Of a stretch of DNA of 64,000 nucleotides, positions 9,238 to 17,163 are shown piece by piece; position 1 is the stretch's first letter, and every line of letters starts with the position of its first letter. Source of the DNA: Desulfuromonas sp. AOP6 (GTDB taxonomy: Bacteria > Desulfobacterota > Desulfuromonadia > Desulfuromonadales > SZUA-540); contig NZ_AP022810.1 in the NCBI RefSeq assembly GCF_009731355.2, positions 2,012,001 to 2,076,000 on the forward strand. Direction: 5' to 3'. The translations under genes were made by a program, and so were the position numbers. The notes under the pieces were generated by a model, which ran no database searches, was not told the origin of the DNA, and saw only the letters and a program-made list of their open reading frames with translations.

Positions 9238-11079
9238 TCATTCCACCGTCACACTCTTCGCCAAATTACGCGGCTTGTCAACATCGGTCCCTTTCACCAG
9301 AGCCACATGATAAGACAGCAGCTGCAAGGGAACAATGAAGGCAATCGGCGACAGTTCATCAAGAACTTTGGGGACAGCGATATTCTCAACACCATCCTCC
9401 TCGGCCATTTCGGCATGCTCGCAAACAAAGTTGATTAATTGCCCACCGCGCGCGCGAACTTCCTGCAGATTGGACTTAAGCTTTTCTTGCAGGGCGTCAC
9501 TTGGGGCTACTGTAACGACGGGCATATCGGCATCGACAAGGGCCAGCGGGCCATGCTTGAGTTCACCGGCCGCATAGGCCTCGGCATGAATGTAGGAGAT
9601 CTCCTTAAGTTTAAGCGCCCCTTCCATCGCTACCGGATAGTGGGGACCACGGCCAAGAAAGAGGGTGTGGTGTTTAGTTGCAAATCGGGCGGCAAGTTTT
9701 TCAATGACTCCATCGAGCTGCAGCACAGCCTTGATCTGCCTGGGCAAATCTTTTAAGGCAGCGACCAGGTCGGCCTCTTTCTGTGCGGTCAGGTTGGCAC
9801 CCTTGCCACTCTGTTTGCTCAAAGCCAGCGTGAGCCACAACAGCACCACAAGCTGGGTGGTAAACGCCTTGGTGGAAGCGACGCCAATTTCAGGACCCGC
9901 CTGGGTCATCAGCCGCAGTTCCGATTCGCGGACCAGCGAACTGCCCGGCACATTGCAAACGGCCAGCGTGGCCAGATAACCGGCCTGCTTGGCAAAGCGC
10001 AGGGCAGCCAGGGTATCGGCGGTTTCACCCGATTGGGAAATGGCGACAAAGAGGGTATCGGCGGGGACGACCACGCGCCGATAGCGAAATTCACTAGCCG
10101 TTTCGACAGTGCAAGCGACGCCGGCTAAATCCTCCAGCCAGTAACGGGCGACCAGACCGGCATGATAGCTGGTGCCACAGGCGACGATATGCACCTGGCG
10201 CACCCTGGCAAGAAGCTCCTCGGCCGCGGGTCCAAGAACGGCGGTCAGAACATGATCATCCCCCAATTTACCATCCAGGCTTTTACGGATGGCCTCGGGC
10301 TGTTCATAGATTTCTTTCAGCATATAATGCCGGTAACTGCCCTTATCGGCAACCGGATCGCCATGTTCATAGTGCTGCACGGGGCGCGCTACGGCTTGAT
10401 GCTGATAATCCCAGATGTGCACGCCGTCGCGGCTCAGCCGGGCATAGTCCCCTTCTTCAAGGTAAATGAAACGGTCGGTGACTTGCAGCAGCGCCAAAGG
10501 GTCGGAGCCGATGAAATGTTCTTCGCTCCCTTCACCAATGACCAGCGGACTGCCCGAGCGCGCACACATGAGTTCATCGGGGTGATCCAAGTGCATGACA
10601 CCGAGCGCGTAGGCCCCCTCCAGGCGACCCAGCGTCGAGCGCAAAGCCTGAAGCAGATCACAACTTTTGCCATAATAGTGGTCAAGCAGATGGGCAATGA
10701 CCTCGGTATCCGTATCGGACGTAAACGTATAGCCCTCATCCTGCAGGGCAAGCTTGAGACTTTGGTGATTTTCGATAATGCCGTTATGCACCACCGCCAG
10801 CCGCTCGCCAGAGACATGGGGATGGGCATTGGCTGTACTCGGCTTGCCGTGCGTCGCCCAACGGGTGTGGGCAATCCCCGTGTGCCCCTTGATCGGTTCT
10901 TGAGCGAGAAGGGCCTCCAATTCGGCGACCTTGCCCAAAGCCCGCTTTCGAACCAATTGCTGATCATGAACAACTGCCAGCCCGGCAGAATCATAGCCGC
11001 GATATTCGAGGCGACGGAGACCTTCAAGAAGGATGGACGTAACATTTCGCTGAGCAACAGCGCCAACTATGCCACACAT
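9238..11079 (-). CDS. glmS: glutamine--fructose-6-phosphate aminotransferase (isomerizing)
   Basis: GlmS makes glucosamine-6-phosphate from fructose-6-phosphate and glutamine, the first committed step to UDP-GlcNAc. The N-terminal nucleophile Cys2 (MCGIVGAV) of the class II amidotransferase domain is present, with [10 protein letters not shown] and HNGIIENH. Two SIS isomerase domains follow ([47 protein letters not shown]), ending LAKSVTVE. At 613 residues it is full length. Its place between wzz1 and tviB/wbpP suggests dedicated UDP-HexNAc supply for the O-antigen; I infer this, since glmS may equally be the only housekeeping copy. A degenerate piece of the glmS start recurs beside wzz2 at about 20885-20950. 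Confidence 0.97.
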   Translation of the reverse strand: MCGIVGAVAQRNVTSILLEGLRRLEYRGYDSAGLAVVHDQQLVRKRALGKVAELEALLAQEPIKGHTGIAHTRWATHGKPSTANAHPHVSGERLAVVHNGIIENHQSLKLALQDEGYTFTSDTDTEVIAHLLDHYYGKSCDLLQALRSTLGRLEGAYALGVMHLDHPDELMCARSGSPLVIGEGSEEHFIGSDPLALLQVTDRFIYLEEGDYARLSRDGVHIWDYQHQAVARPVQHYEHGDPVADKGSYRHYMLKEIYEQPEAIRKSLDGKLGDDHVLTAVLGPAAEELLARVRQVHIVACGTSYHAGLVARYWLEDLAGVACTVETASEFRYRRVVVPADTLFVAISQSGETADTLAALRFAKQAGYLATLAVCNVPGSSLVRESELRLMTQAGPEIGVASTKAFTTQLVVLLWLTLALSKQSGKGANLTAQKEADLVAALKDLPRQIKAVLQLDGVIEKLAARFATKHHTLFLGRGPHYPVAMEGALKLKEISYIHAEAYAAGELKHGPLALVDADMPVVTVAPSDALQEKLKSNLQEVRARGGQLINFVCEHAEMAEEDGVENIAVPKVLDELSPIAFIVPLQLLSYHVALVKGTDVDKPRNLAKSVTVE

Positions 11080-11168
11080 AATATTCCCACAATAAACAGA
11101 TTTCTACATGTTTGACGGGTCAAAAAAGACATCCCTAGCTTCGCTCTTTTTGCCTTGTTTGAAACAGC

Positions 11169-12362
11169 TCATTCAGCGGCAGAGGGCTTATTCACACGAG
11201 ACAACCCACCTGCCCTTTTGATGGCTTCAAGGAGAAACGCGAGCAGCATTGAGCCAAAGAGGCCAAGGACACCTGCCAAGGCGACGATCATAACAGAGCG
11301 TGGAGCCACCGGCTTAAGGGAAGGGATAGCAACAGCCATGGCATGGGTGGGCCTGATGGTATTAAGTCGGCTTTCCAATTCAGAAATTTTATGCTTTTGC
11401 ATATCAATTTCCCGCGCATGGTCCACATAAAGTTTGTCCAGTTGGCCTTTACTTTCGTTCACCATGCTTTTACGCCGGTCAGCCTCGCGAAGATTGTCGG
11501 CCATCTCTTTTTCTATCGCCAGCTTTTCGTTTTCCAGGTCGATATAGAGACGCTCCTCCAACCTTGACAACCGCGTGCGGTTATCCTCAATTTGGTTATT
11601 GATCATCAGCAGGGTCATGGCTCTGGCCTCATCGGTGGCTTCACCTATAGCCGACTCGCGATTTTTCTGAGCCGTAGCCAACATCCCTTTTACCTCTTGA
11701 ATCTGTTCCTGAAGAAGTTTCTTCGTCTCACCGATCCTGGCGGCTCTGGCCTTGAGAAGGGCGAGAGTATCCTTGTTGTCTTCAACAGCCCGCTGCGCCT
11801 GCTCCCACTGCGACTTAAGCGCATTTTCGCGGACGGCAAAAACCTTCGGGTCTTCGAGTCTCTGCAGTTCCAACCGCCCATTTTCCACAAGGGCCGTATA
11901 ACGTTGGCGGGTGATATCTAAAATCTTCCCATGATCAGCAATAAGGAGATCGATGATATTCTTATGCGCAGAAGTGATCTTCGAGGCGTCCTTTTGGTCA
12001 GACTTGCTCTTAAGAAGCAACAACTGACTATCCTTGGGTACCTTGACCTTCACCGCAAGATCGGCGACCTGAGTTTCCCGAAACGACACATGCAACACCT
12101 GTGGGATATAGCCTTCTTCCAGTTTGGCAATAATGGTCTGCATGTCTTGCAAGGGTTTCAACTCCTCCCCTTGCCCGACATTGGTCAAAATCTTTCCAAC
12201 CTCGATGGTCGAGCTGTACTCATATACCTTGGGTGTAAGCAGAGCGAAGGCGACGCCACCTATGAAAAACAAAAGAGAGCCCAGAATGATCATTGTCTTG
12301 CGCTGCCACAAAACCCGCAAAATATCAATCAAATCGATTTCATCATCATGCATTTCTTGCAT
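11169..12362 (-). CDS. wzz: Wzz chain-length determinant, copy 1
   Basis: A polysaccharide co-polymerase that sets O-antigen chain length by working with Wzy at the inner membrane. It has a short cytoplasmic N-terminus (MQEMHDDEIDLIDILRVLWQ), a first membrane helix at about residues 33-53, a long periplasmic part rich in coiled coil (about 160-345), and a second helix at about 350-375 in VALAGVLGLFGSMLLAF. There is no C-terminal kinase. The 397-residue length is long for Wzz. Its two ends are nearly identical to those of the second copy at 21008-21964 while the centre differs completely. glmS follows 89 bases downstream. Confidence 0.9.
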   Translation of the reverse strand: MQEMHDDEIDLIDILRVLWQRKTMIILGSLLFFIGGVAFALLTPKVYEYSSTIEVGKILTNVGQGEELKPLQDMQTIIAKLEEGYIPQVLHVSFRETQVADLAVKVKVPKDSQLLLLKSKSDQKDASKITSAHKNIIDLLIADHGKILDITRQRYTALVENGRLELQRLEDPKVFAVRENALKSQWEQAQRAVEDNKDTLALLKARAARIGETKKLLQEQIQEVKGMLATAQKNRESAIGEATDEARAMTLLMINNQIEDNRTRLSRLEERLYIDLENEKLAIEKEMADNLREADRRKSMVNESKGQLDKLYVDHAREIDMQKHKISELESRLNTIRPTHAMAVAIPSLKPVAPRSVMIVALAGVLGLFGSMLLAFLLEAIKRAGGLSRVNKPSAAE

Positions 12363-12575
12363 TACTTAACGTCCCCCGTAAAAAAGTTCAGCACTGGCCC
12401 GACTGATCACAGTTTCAAACAATCGCGAACCTTAAAGGATTAGAACCGGAAAATCAATGAGGGATTTCCTGATAGGAAATACCTCAAGATTTACCCCACT
12501 ACTTCACCGTACATTTCTAGACACGATTACAACAGGTTGTCGATATTGACTGTACTGGACTTTCTTATTGAAAAA
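12363..12575. promoter_or_regulatory. wzz1 upstream region with a palindrome
   Basis: 213 bases between rfbC and wzz1. A perfect 7-bp inverted repeat, ATTTCCT/AGGAAAT with a 3-base spacer, lies at 12464-12480. A related imperfect TTCC...GGAA element lies in the same place upstream of wzz2 (about 22074-22087), and the flanking sequence is recognisably similar. It could be a regulator site inherited by both copies. I find no strong sigma-70 or sigma-54 promoter. Confidence 0.35.
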
Positions 12576-13124
12576 TCAGGAGAAAATTTCTGCCTTGTCA
12601 AAAAGGACCGCTGCTTCATCTTTTTGCGACAAAATGATTTTATTTGTTGCGGGCCATTTCAGCGCCAAACCGGGATCATCCCAGCGTAAACATCTTTCAT
12701 ATTCCGGCGCATAATAGCTTGTCGTTTTATATAAAACCTCAGCCACTTCGGACACCACCAAAAATCCATGGGCAAACCCCTCCGGGATCCAGAGCTGTCG
12801 TTTGTTCTCGGCAGAAAGATGCGCCCCCACCCACTTGCCGAAACTGGGAGAATTTTGACGAATATCCACCGCCACGTCAAACACTTCACCGACAGTGCAG
12901 CGCACGAGCTTGCCCTGGGCAGCCGGAGGCAACTGGTAATGCAGACCGCGCAGAACCCCTCTTACCGAGCGGGAGTGGTTATCCTGCACGAACCGAACAT
13001 CCAAACCTGTGGCCTCACGGAAAGCACGTTCGTTGTAACTTTCGTAGAAAAAACCCCGTTCGTCACCAAAGACTTTGGGTTCGAGGATTAAGACGTCTGG
13101 GATTTCTGTTTGGATTACGTTCAT
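12576..13124 (-). CDS. rfbC: dTDP-4-dehydrorhamnose 3,5-epimerase
   Basis: RmlC epimerises C3 and C5 of dTDP-4-keto-6-deoxyglucose, the third step to dTDP-L-rhamnose. The cupin fold is shown by EPKVFGDERGFFYESYN, RGVLRGLHYQLPP with the catalytic His, LVRCTVGEVFDVAVDIR, and PEGFAHGFLV. The length of 182 is normal. It is the last of four rml genes (order rfbB, S23 gene, rfbD, rfbA, GxxExxY gene, rfbC) and is separated from rfbA by a GxxExxY gene and two hairpin repeats. wzz1 follows after 213 bases. Confidence 0.96.
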   Translation of the reverse strand: MNVIQTEIPDVLILEPKVFGDERGFFYESYNERAFREATGLDVRFVQDNHSRSVRGVLRGLHYQLPPAAQGKLVRCTVGEVFDVAVDIRQNSPSFGKWVGAHLSAENKRQLWIPEGFAHGFLVVSEVAEVLYKTTSYYAPEYERCLRWDDPGLALKWPATNKIILSQKDEAAVLFDKAEIFS

Positions 13125-13138
13125 TTGAAGCCTTTCTT

Positions 13139-13229
13139 ACAGGGATGCAGGGAATACAGGGGATGAGGTCAAAAACCAAAACAAGACCCTGGTTTTATCC
13201 TGTTCATCCCTTTTATCCCTGTTAATACG
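13139..13229. repeat. 91-bp hairpin repeat, unit A
   Basis: One of two imperfect direct copies (with 13260-13350) of a 91-bp element beginning ACAGGGATG, with AGGGGATG-like blocks of about 9-base period, and ending TTTTATCCCTGTTAATACG. The two ends of the unit are imperfect inverted repeats, so a hairpin can form. It does not encode protein. It lies just upstream of the rfbC start in the operon. Confidence 0.8.
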
Positions 13230-13257
13230 ATTTCACACTTAAATTCAAAACCTTTAG

Positions 13258-13286
13258 TTACAGGGATGAAGGGGATGCAGGGGATG
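13258..13286. repeat. inverted repeat, outer side of GxxExxY gene 1 (left)
   Basis: This 29-base stretch, made of ACAGGGATG, AAGGGGATG and CAGGGGATG blocks, matches the reverse complement of 13740-13768 at 26 of 29 positions, including 19 in a row. The pair encloses the GxxExxY gene. It is also the start of hairpin unit B. Confidence 0.8.
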
Positions 13287-13350
13287 TTTTAAAAACCTAA
13301 AACAAGATCTTGGCTTTATCCTGTTCATCCCTTTTATCCCTGTTGATACG
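13260..13350. repeat. 91-bp hairpin repeat, unit B
   Basis: Second copy of the 91-bp element, 121 bases after the first. It shares with unit A the end TCCTGTTCATCCCTTTTATC followed by CCTGTT and ATACG. It differs at scattered positions, so the duplication is not recent. It directly follows the GxxExxY gene in the transcription direction. Confidence 0.8.
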
Positions 13351-13360
13351 CTTTTTGTTT

Positions 13361-13735
13361 TTAATCATTGAAGTGGTTATTAAACCGCCGATACTCTAAT
13401 TTTGGATTACCAAAGTTAATCAGCAATCCGACCTCTATTTTGGTTGCCTTCAGGTAATTGAGAACCTGGGCGACATGCTCTGGCGCCAAGGCCTTTACAG
13501 CCTTGAGTTCTACAAGGACTTTGTCCTCCACAACAAGGTCTGCAACAAAGTGCCCTACGATCACTCCTCTGAAGGGCACATTTAACGGCACTTGTGAACT
13601 TGCCCGCATTCCTTCGTCACGCAAGGCTACCAACAAGGCATTCTCGTAAACAGATTCAAGAAATCCTGATCCCAATTCGTTGCTGACTTGAAAGGATGTC
13701 TTAAGAATACGTTGGGTCAGATCTTCAAGCAGCAT
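13361..13735 (-). CDS. GxxExxY family protein (PD-(D/E)XK-like fold), copy 1
   Basis: A 124-residue protein of the GxxExxY family, which is assigned to the PD-(D/E)XK nuclease superfamily; its function is unknown. The name motif is GFLESVY at about residues 24-30, and a nuclease-like core D...ELK lies in ADLVVEDKVLVELKAVK at about 65-81, followed by VLNYLKAT and LLINFGNP. The reading frame is intact. It is inserted between rfbA and rfbC, on the operon strand, and bounded by 29-base inverted repeats; the right-hand repeat supplies the last codons and the stop of rfbA. It is probably a passenger rather than a part of rhamnose synthesis. Confidence 0.88.
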   Translation of the reverse strand: MLLEDLTQRILKTSFQVSNELGSGFLESVYENALLVALRDEGMRASSQVPLNVPFRGVIVGHFVADLVVEDKVLVELKAVKALAPEHVAQVLNYLKATKIEVGLLINFGNPKLEYRRFNNHFND

Positions 13736-13739
13736 GCAT

Positions 13740-13768
13740 TATCCCTTGAATCCCCTTCATCCCTGTAA
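13740..13768. repeat. inverted repeat, outer side of GxxExxY gene 1 (right)
   Basis: Reverse complement partner of 13258-13286 (26 of 29 positions). It overlaps the 3' end of rfbA: the codons Leu-Gln-Gly and the TGA stop of rfbA are read from it, which suggests that the cassette went in at the very end of rfbA. Confidence 0.8.
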
Positions 13769-14635
13769 ATTGTCTTCAAGGATTCGCGCCAGGTACTCCC
13801 GATAACTCGACTTGGGCGTTTGGGAAATGACTTTTTCCATCTCCTTGCGTGTCAAAAAACCTTTCATGAAGGCCACTTCTTCGAGGCAGGCGATCTTGAG
13901 TCCCTGTCGTGCTTCAAGGGTGCCGATAAAATGACTGGCTTCTAGCAGGCTCGTGTGGGTGCCGGTATCCAGCCAGGCGATGCCACGCCCGAGTTTTTCC
14001 ACGGCCAACTCACCTCTGCGCAGATATTCCATATTGAGGTCGGTAATTTCAAGTTCTCCACGCGCAGAGGGCTTCTGGTGGCGAACCAGTTCGGACACCT
14101 TGCCATCGTAGAGATAGAGCCCGGGGACGGCATAATGAGATTTTGGTTTTTGGGGTTTCTCTTCGATACTCAGAACCTTGCCGTCCTTGTCAAATTCAAC
14201 CACCCCATAGCGCTCGGGATCGGCTACAGGATACCCGAAAACGCGAGCGCCCTCTGAGAAGTCCCTGACAATACGATCCAGTCCCATTTTTCCATAAAAA
14301 ATATTGTCTCCAAGGATCAGTGCGACCGGATCGCCTGCAATGAACCCCTCCCCCACCTGAAAGGCCTGGGCAATACCCTTGGGTTCGGCCTGAACAGCGT
14401 AGGACAGCTGCACGCCAAAACGGCTGCCGTCTCCTAAAAGCGCCTCGAAGCGAGGTGTATCCTGAGGCGTAGAGATGATCAGAATTTCCCGGATGCCCGC
14501 CGTCATGAGTGTTGCCAGAGGATAATAGATCATCGGCTTGTCATAGACAGGCTGCAGCTGCTTGCTGGCCACCAGGGTCAGCGGATAGAGCCGCGTACCG
14601 GCGCCCCCGGCAAGAACGATACCTTTTTTGATCAT
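13757..14635 (-). CDS. rfbA: glucose-1-phosphate thymidylyltransferase
   Basis: RmlA joins dTTP and glucose-1-phosphate to form dTDP-glucose, the first rhamnose step. The nucleotidyltransferase signature [16 protein letters not shown] is at residues 5-20, with [27 protein letters not shown] and [20 protein letters not shown]. The length of 292 is normal. The start is ATG 14635. The final residues NLQG differ from the usual C-terminus because they are encoded by the inverted repeat at 13740-13768. The GxxExxY gene starts 21 bases after the stop. Confidence 0.97.
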   Translation of the reverse strand: MIKKGIVLAGGAGTRLYPLTLVASKQLQPVYDKPMIYYPLATLMTAGIREILIISTPQDTPRFEALLGDGSRFGVQLSYAVQAEPKGIAQAFQVGEGFIAGDPVALILGDNIFYGKMGLDRIVRDFSEGARVFGYPVADPERYGVVEFDKDGKVLSIEEKPQKPKSHYAVPGLYLYDGKVSELVRHQKPSARGELEITDLNMEYLRRGELAVEKLGRGIAWLDTGTHTSLLEASHFIGTLEARQGLKIACLEEVAFMKGFLTRKEMEKVISQTPKSSYREYLARILEDNLQG

Positions 14636-14653
14636 GATTGAAATCCTTATCGA

Positions 14654-14719
14654 GTTTTAAGTTTTAAGTTTTAGGTGTTAGGTAAGAAATCTTAAAACTT
14701 GAGACCTTTAACTTAAAAC
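14654..14719. repeat. gene-free inverted heptad repeat between rfbD and rfbA
   Basis: The left arm has GTTTTAA heptads repeated about three times (14654-14674); the right arm (about 14691-14719) reads GTTTTAAG...GTTTTAAG on the opposite strand, so the element can fold. It lies between the two genes, and the TAA stop of rfbD (14713-14715) falls inside its right arm. This is the same layout as the gene-bearing cassettes but with no gene inside. Confidence 0.7.
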
Positions 14720-15654
14720 CTTTCTTGAAAATATTTCCCCAAACTCTCCCGCCACTCCGGCACCTGCCTCCCTGTAGCCGCCTTATACTTCTCTTTCGAC
14801 ATTACAGAATACTTGGGTCTTTGGGCGGGCAAAGGATACCCTTCTGTCGGAATCGGCAGGATGTTTTCAACCTTCAAACTTTCGGACTTACGCGCTTGAT
14901 CGATAATCTCCACCGCGAACTGATACCAGCTGCATTCGCCTTCGTTGGAAAAATGGTAAACACCGTAGGGGCTGGGAGGGGTGAGGGGTGAGGGGTGAGG
15001 CGTGTCACCTAAAGTCAACAGCTGAAAAATGGCCTCGGCCAGATCATCGGTCCAGGTTGGTGTTCCCCACTGGTCGTCGACCACTTTGAGCTCGGTACGT
15101 TCTTTGGCCAGACGAATCATGGTCTCGACAAAATTGTTGCCGCCAAGGCCATACAACCAACTGGTGCGGACAATAAAATACTTCTTCAAGCCGGATTCGA
15201 TGATTCTCTGCTCGCCAAGAAGTTTGCTTTGGCCATAGACCGACAGGGGCCCGGTGGGATCCTCTTCGTGGTAGGGCTCCTTTTTATCCCCGGAGAAGAC
15301 AAAGTCCGTGGACACATGCACCAGCACGGCATCTATCTCTGACGCCAACTGGGCCAATAGCCCAGGCCCCTCGCCATTAACCTGCATGGCCAATTCATGT
15401 TGAGTCTCACAACCATCAACGTTGGTATAGGCGGCGCAGTTGAGAATAATATCAGGTGCACTGTCCTGTAGGGCCAAAACCTGCGACCGGTTGGTTATGT
15501 CGAAATCAGGCAGACCGTAAGCCATAAGCTGGTAGCCTGGCGGCAGCACCCGCTTCACTGCGGAGGCCAGCATACCGTTGGCGCCGATGAGGGCGATGGT
15601 GCGGGAGACGCTCGGCGGGGAGTGGGGAGTTGGGAGTTGGGAGTTGGATGTCAT
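14713..15654 (-). CDS. rfbD: dTDP-4-dehydrorhamnose reductase with repeat-encoded segments
   Basis: RmlD reduces the 4-keto group to give dTDP-L-rhamnose. The Rossmann motif IALIGANGMLA begins near residue 20, STDFVFSGDK and YGQSKLLGEQ give the Ser and YxxxK catalytic site, and RTSWLYG and GTPTWTDDLA are typical. The start ATG 15654 has GGAG six bases upstream and overlaps the stop of the S23 gene as ATGA. Two segments are odd: residues about 4-15 (NSQLPTPHSPPS) come from the inverted heptad repeat, and an internal TPHPSPLTPPSP (from 14974-15008) comes from another heptad repeat, inserted in frame before YGVYHFSNEG. Both lie outside recognised catalytic motifs, so the enzyme is probably active. 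Confidence 0.95.
   Translation of the reverse strand: MTSNSQLPTPHSPPSVSRTIALIGANGMLASAVKRVLPPGYQLMAYGLPDFDITNRSQVLALQDSAPDIILNCAAYTNVDGCETQHELAMQVNGEGPGLLAQLASEIDAVLVHVSTDFVFSGDKKEPYHEEDPTGPLSVYGQSKLLGEQRIIESGLKKYFIVRTSWLYGLGGNNFVETMIRLAKERTELKVVDDQWGTPTWTDDLAEAIFQLLTLGDTPHPSPLTPPSPYGVYHFSNEGECSWYQFAVEIIDQARKSESLKVENILPIPTEGYPLPAQRPKYSVMSKEKYKAATGRQVPEWRESLGKYFQERF
14974..15008. repeat. in-frame heptad repeat inside rfbD
   Basis: Five 7-base units, GGGAGGG, GTGAGGG (twice), GTGAGGC and GTGTCAC, lie inside the rfbD reading frame and are translated on the minus strand as a Pro/Ser/Thr-rich loop. The units match the gene-free repeat at 52224-52258. Confidence 0.8.
15617..15650. repeat. inverted heptad repeat, left side of S23 gene
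   Basis: GGGAGTT heptads. Positions 15621-15639 match the reverse complement of 16001-16019 at 17 of 19 bases. It encodes the N-terminal residues of rfbD. Confidence 0.8.
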
Positions 15655-16004
15655 ACGTTGCTCCACTTTTTGTGCAAACCGGTCAGAAGTCGACCGACGG
15701 AGTCGGCCAAAGCAATGGCTGGGTGTTCTGCTGAAACGAATCCTAACATAACAGCGAGCTTTAACTGTGTTTCCAGTTCCGCCAAAGACCCGCGTGAGAT
15801 GCCGATAAATTGCAGATATTCTTTCGTATGGTTACGCCCTGAACCTTCAGCAAGGTTACTCGGAATCGATACCGCTGCACGACGCATCTGCTGTGATAAT
15901 CCGTAACGCTCTTCCGCAGGAAAGCATGATGTCAAATCATACACAGCCTTGGCCAATTCCATACTGATTCGCCAAGCCTCCAGTTTTTCATGCGGCTTTC
16001 CCAC
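15651..16004 (-). CDS. four helix bundle protein, S23/23S rRNA intervening-sequence family
   Basis: A small helical protein of the family first seen in intervening sequences of 23S rRNA genes, also related to Avd of diversity-generating retroelements; its function outside those settings is unknown. The family signature is clear: KLEAWRISMELAKAVYDLT, QMRRAAVSIPSNLAEGSGR and FIGISRGSLAELETQL. I chose GTG 16004 because GGGGAG lies just upstream and the longer reading frame to 16076 overlaps the end of rfbB with atypical residues. It is inserted between rfbB and rfbD on the operon strand and is enclosed by inverted heptad repeats. Its stop overlaps the rfbD start (ATGA). Confidence 0.88.
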   Translation of the reverse strand: MGKPHEKLEAWRISMELAKAVYDLTSCFPAEERYGLSQQMRRAAVSIPSNLAEGSGRNHTKEYLQFIGISRGSLAELETQLKLAVMLGFVSAEHPAIALADSVGRLLTGLHKKWSNV

Positions 16005-16025
16005 TCTCAACTCCCCACTACCTAC
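16001..16025. repeat. inverted heptad repeat, right side of S23 gene
   Basis: The minus strand reads TAGTGGGGAGTTGAGAGTGG, partner of 15621-15639. It starts a few bases after the rfbB stop (16030-16032) and supplies the ribosome site and GTG start of the S23 gene. Confidence 0.78.
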
Positions 16026-16029
16026 TTCC

Positions 16030-17082
16030 TCAAAGCACACCCAGCCGTTCGCGGCGATAGCTTCCATCCTGCACACGACGGCACCATTCAGAATTTTTCA
16101 GATACCATTCAACCGTTTTGCGAATGCCGGATTCGAAAGTTTCTTCGGGCTTCCACCCCAGTTCGCGCTGGATCTTGCTGGCGTCAATGGCGTAACGCAG
16201 ATCGTGGCCAGGGCGATCCTGGACATAAGTGATAAGTGAGGCGTAAGGAGAAAAGGCGGAGGGCGCCAGCTCGTCAAGCAGGGAACAGATTGCGCGCACC
16301 ACTTCGATGTTCTGCTTTTCGTTGTGCCCGCCGATGTTGTAGGTCTCCCCGACCTTGCCTTCGGTTACCACTTTGTAAAGAGCGCGGGCATGATCGTCGA
16401 CATAAAGCCAGTCGCGCACCTGGTTCCCTTTGCCGTAGACGGGGAGCGGCTTGCCTTCAAGGGCGTTGAGGATCATCAAGGGGATGAGTTTTTCGGGGAA
16501 ATGGTAAGGTCCGTAATTGTTGGAGCAGTTGGTGATCAGGGTCGGCAGACCGTAGGTACGCCGCCAGGCGCGCACCAGGTGATCAGAGCTGGCCTTACTG
16601 GCGCTGTAGGGGGAACTGGGCGCGTAAGGTGTCTGCTCGGTAAAGAGATCTTCCGGCCCTTCCAGGTCCCCGTAGACTTCATCGGTAGAGATATGATGAA
16701 AACGAAATGCCGCCTTGCGGTGTGCATCCAGGCTCTGCCAATAGGACCGTGCCGCCTCAAGCAAGGTATAGGTGCCGACGATATTGGTTTCGATAAAAGC
16801 GGCCGGACCGTCAATGGAGCGATCGACATGGCTTTCCGCCGCAAGATGCATGACTGCGTCGGGCTGGTGCTGGGAGAAAACGCGACCGAGTTCAGCACGG
16901 TTGCAGATATCGATCTGTTCAAAGGCATAGCGGTCGCTACGACTGACAGCGGCCAGGGATTCCAGATTGCCTGCGTAGGTCAGCTTGTCGACATTGACCA
17001 CGGCGTCAGCTGTATTCTGAATGATATGACGGATAACCGCCGAGCCTATAAATCCGGCCCCGCCGGTGACGAGCAGTTTCAT
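16030..17082 (-). CDS. rfbB: dTDP-glucose 4,6-dehydratase
   Basis: RmlB dehydrates dTDP-glucose to dTDP-4-keto-6-deoxyglucose. The NAD motif GGAGFIGS is at residues 7-14, the catalytic STDEVYGD (Asp134, Glu135) follows, and YSASK (Tyr159, Lys163) completes the site; [11 protein letters not shown] is near the C-terminus. The start is ATG 17082, with AGGGGAGA upstream and the family start MKLLVTGG; a longer frame to 17142 would add 20 atypical residues. It is the first rml gene in the transcription direction, and the S23 cassette starts just after its stop. Confidence 0.97.
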   Translation of the reverse strand: MKLLVTGGAGFIGSAVIRHIIQNTADAVVNVDKLTYAGNLESLAAVSRSDRYAFEQIDICNRAELGRVFSQHQPDAVMHLAAESHVDRSIDGPAAFIETNIVGTYTLLEAARSYWQSLDAHRKAAFRFHHISTDEVYGDLEGPEDLFTEQTPYAPSSPYSASKASSDHLVRAWRRTYGLPTLITNCSNNYGPYHFPEKLIPLMILNALEGKPLPVYGKGNQVRDWLYVDDHARALYKVVTEGKVGETYNIGGHNEKQNIEVVRAICSLLDELAPSAFSPYASLITYVQDRPGHDLRYAIDASKIQRELGWKPEETFESGIRKTVEWYLKNSEWCRRVQDGSYRRERLGVL

Positions 17083-17163
17083 AAAAATCTCCCCTCTTTG
17101 GGATTGAATTACGTTAAACTGTTCGATTGAAAGAAATCGCAAAAGAAAAGACTTGCCGAGAAC

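Noticed and set aside
12363-12575. Sigma-54 promoter upstream of wzz1
   Set aside because: I looked for the GG/GC -24/-12 pattern (TGGCAC-N5-TTGC) in the leaders of wzz1 and wzz2 and did not find a convincing match.
13139-13350. Possible CRISPR array
   Set aside because: Only two long imperfect units with similar interior are present, with no constant repeat and variable spacers, and no cas gene is near.
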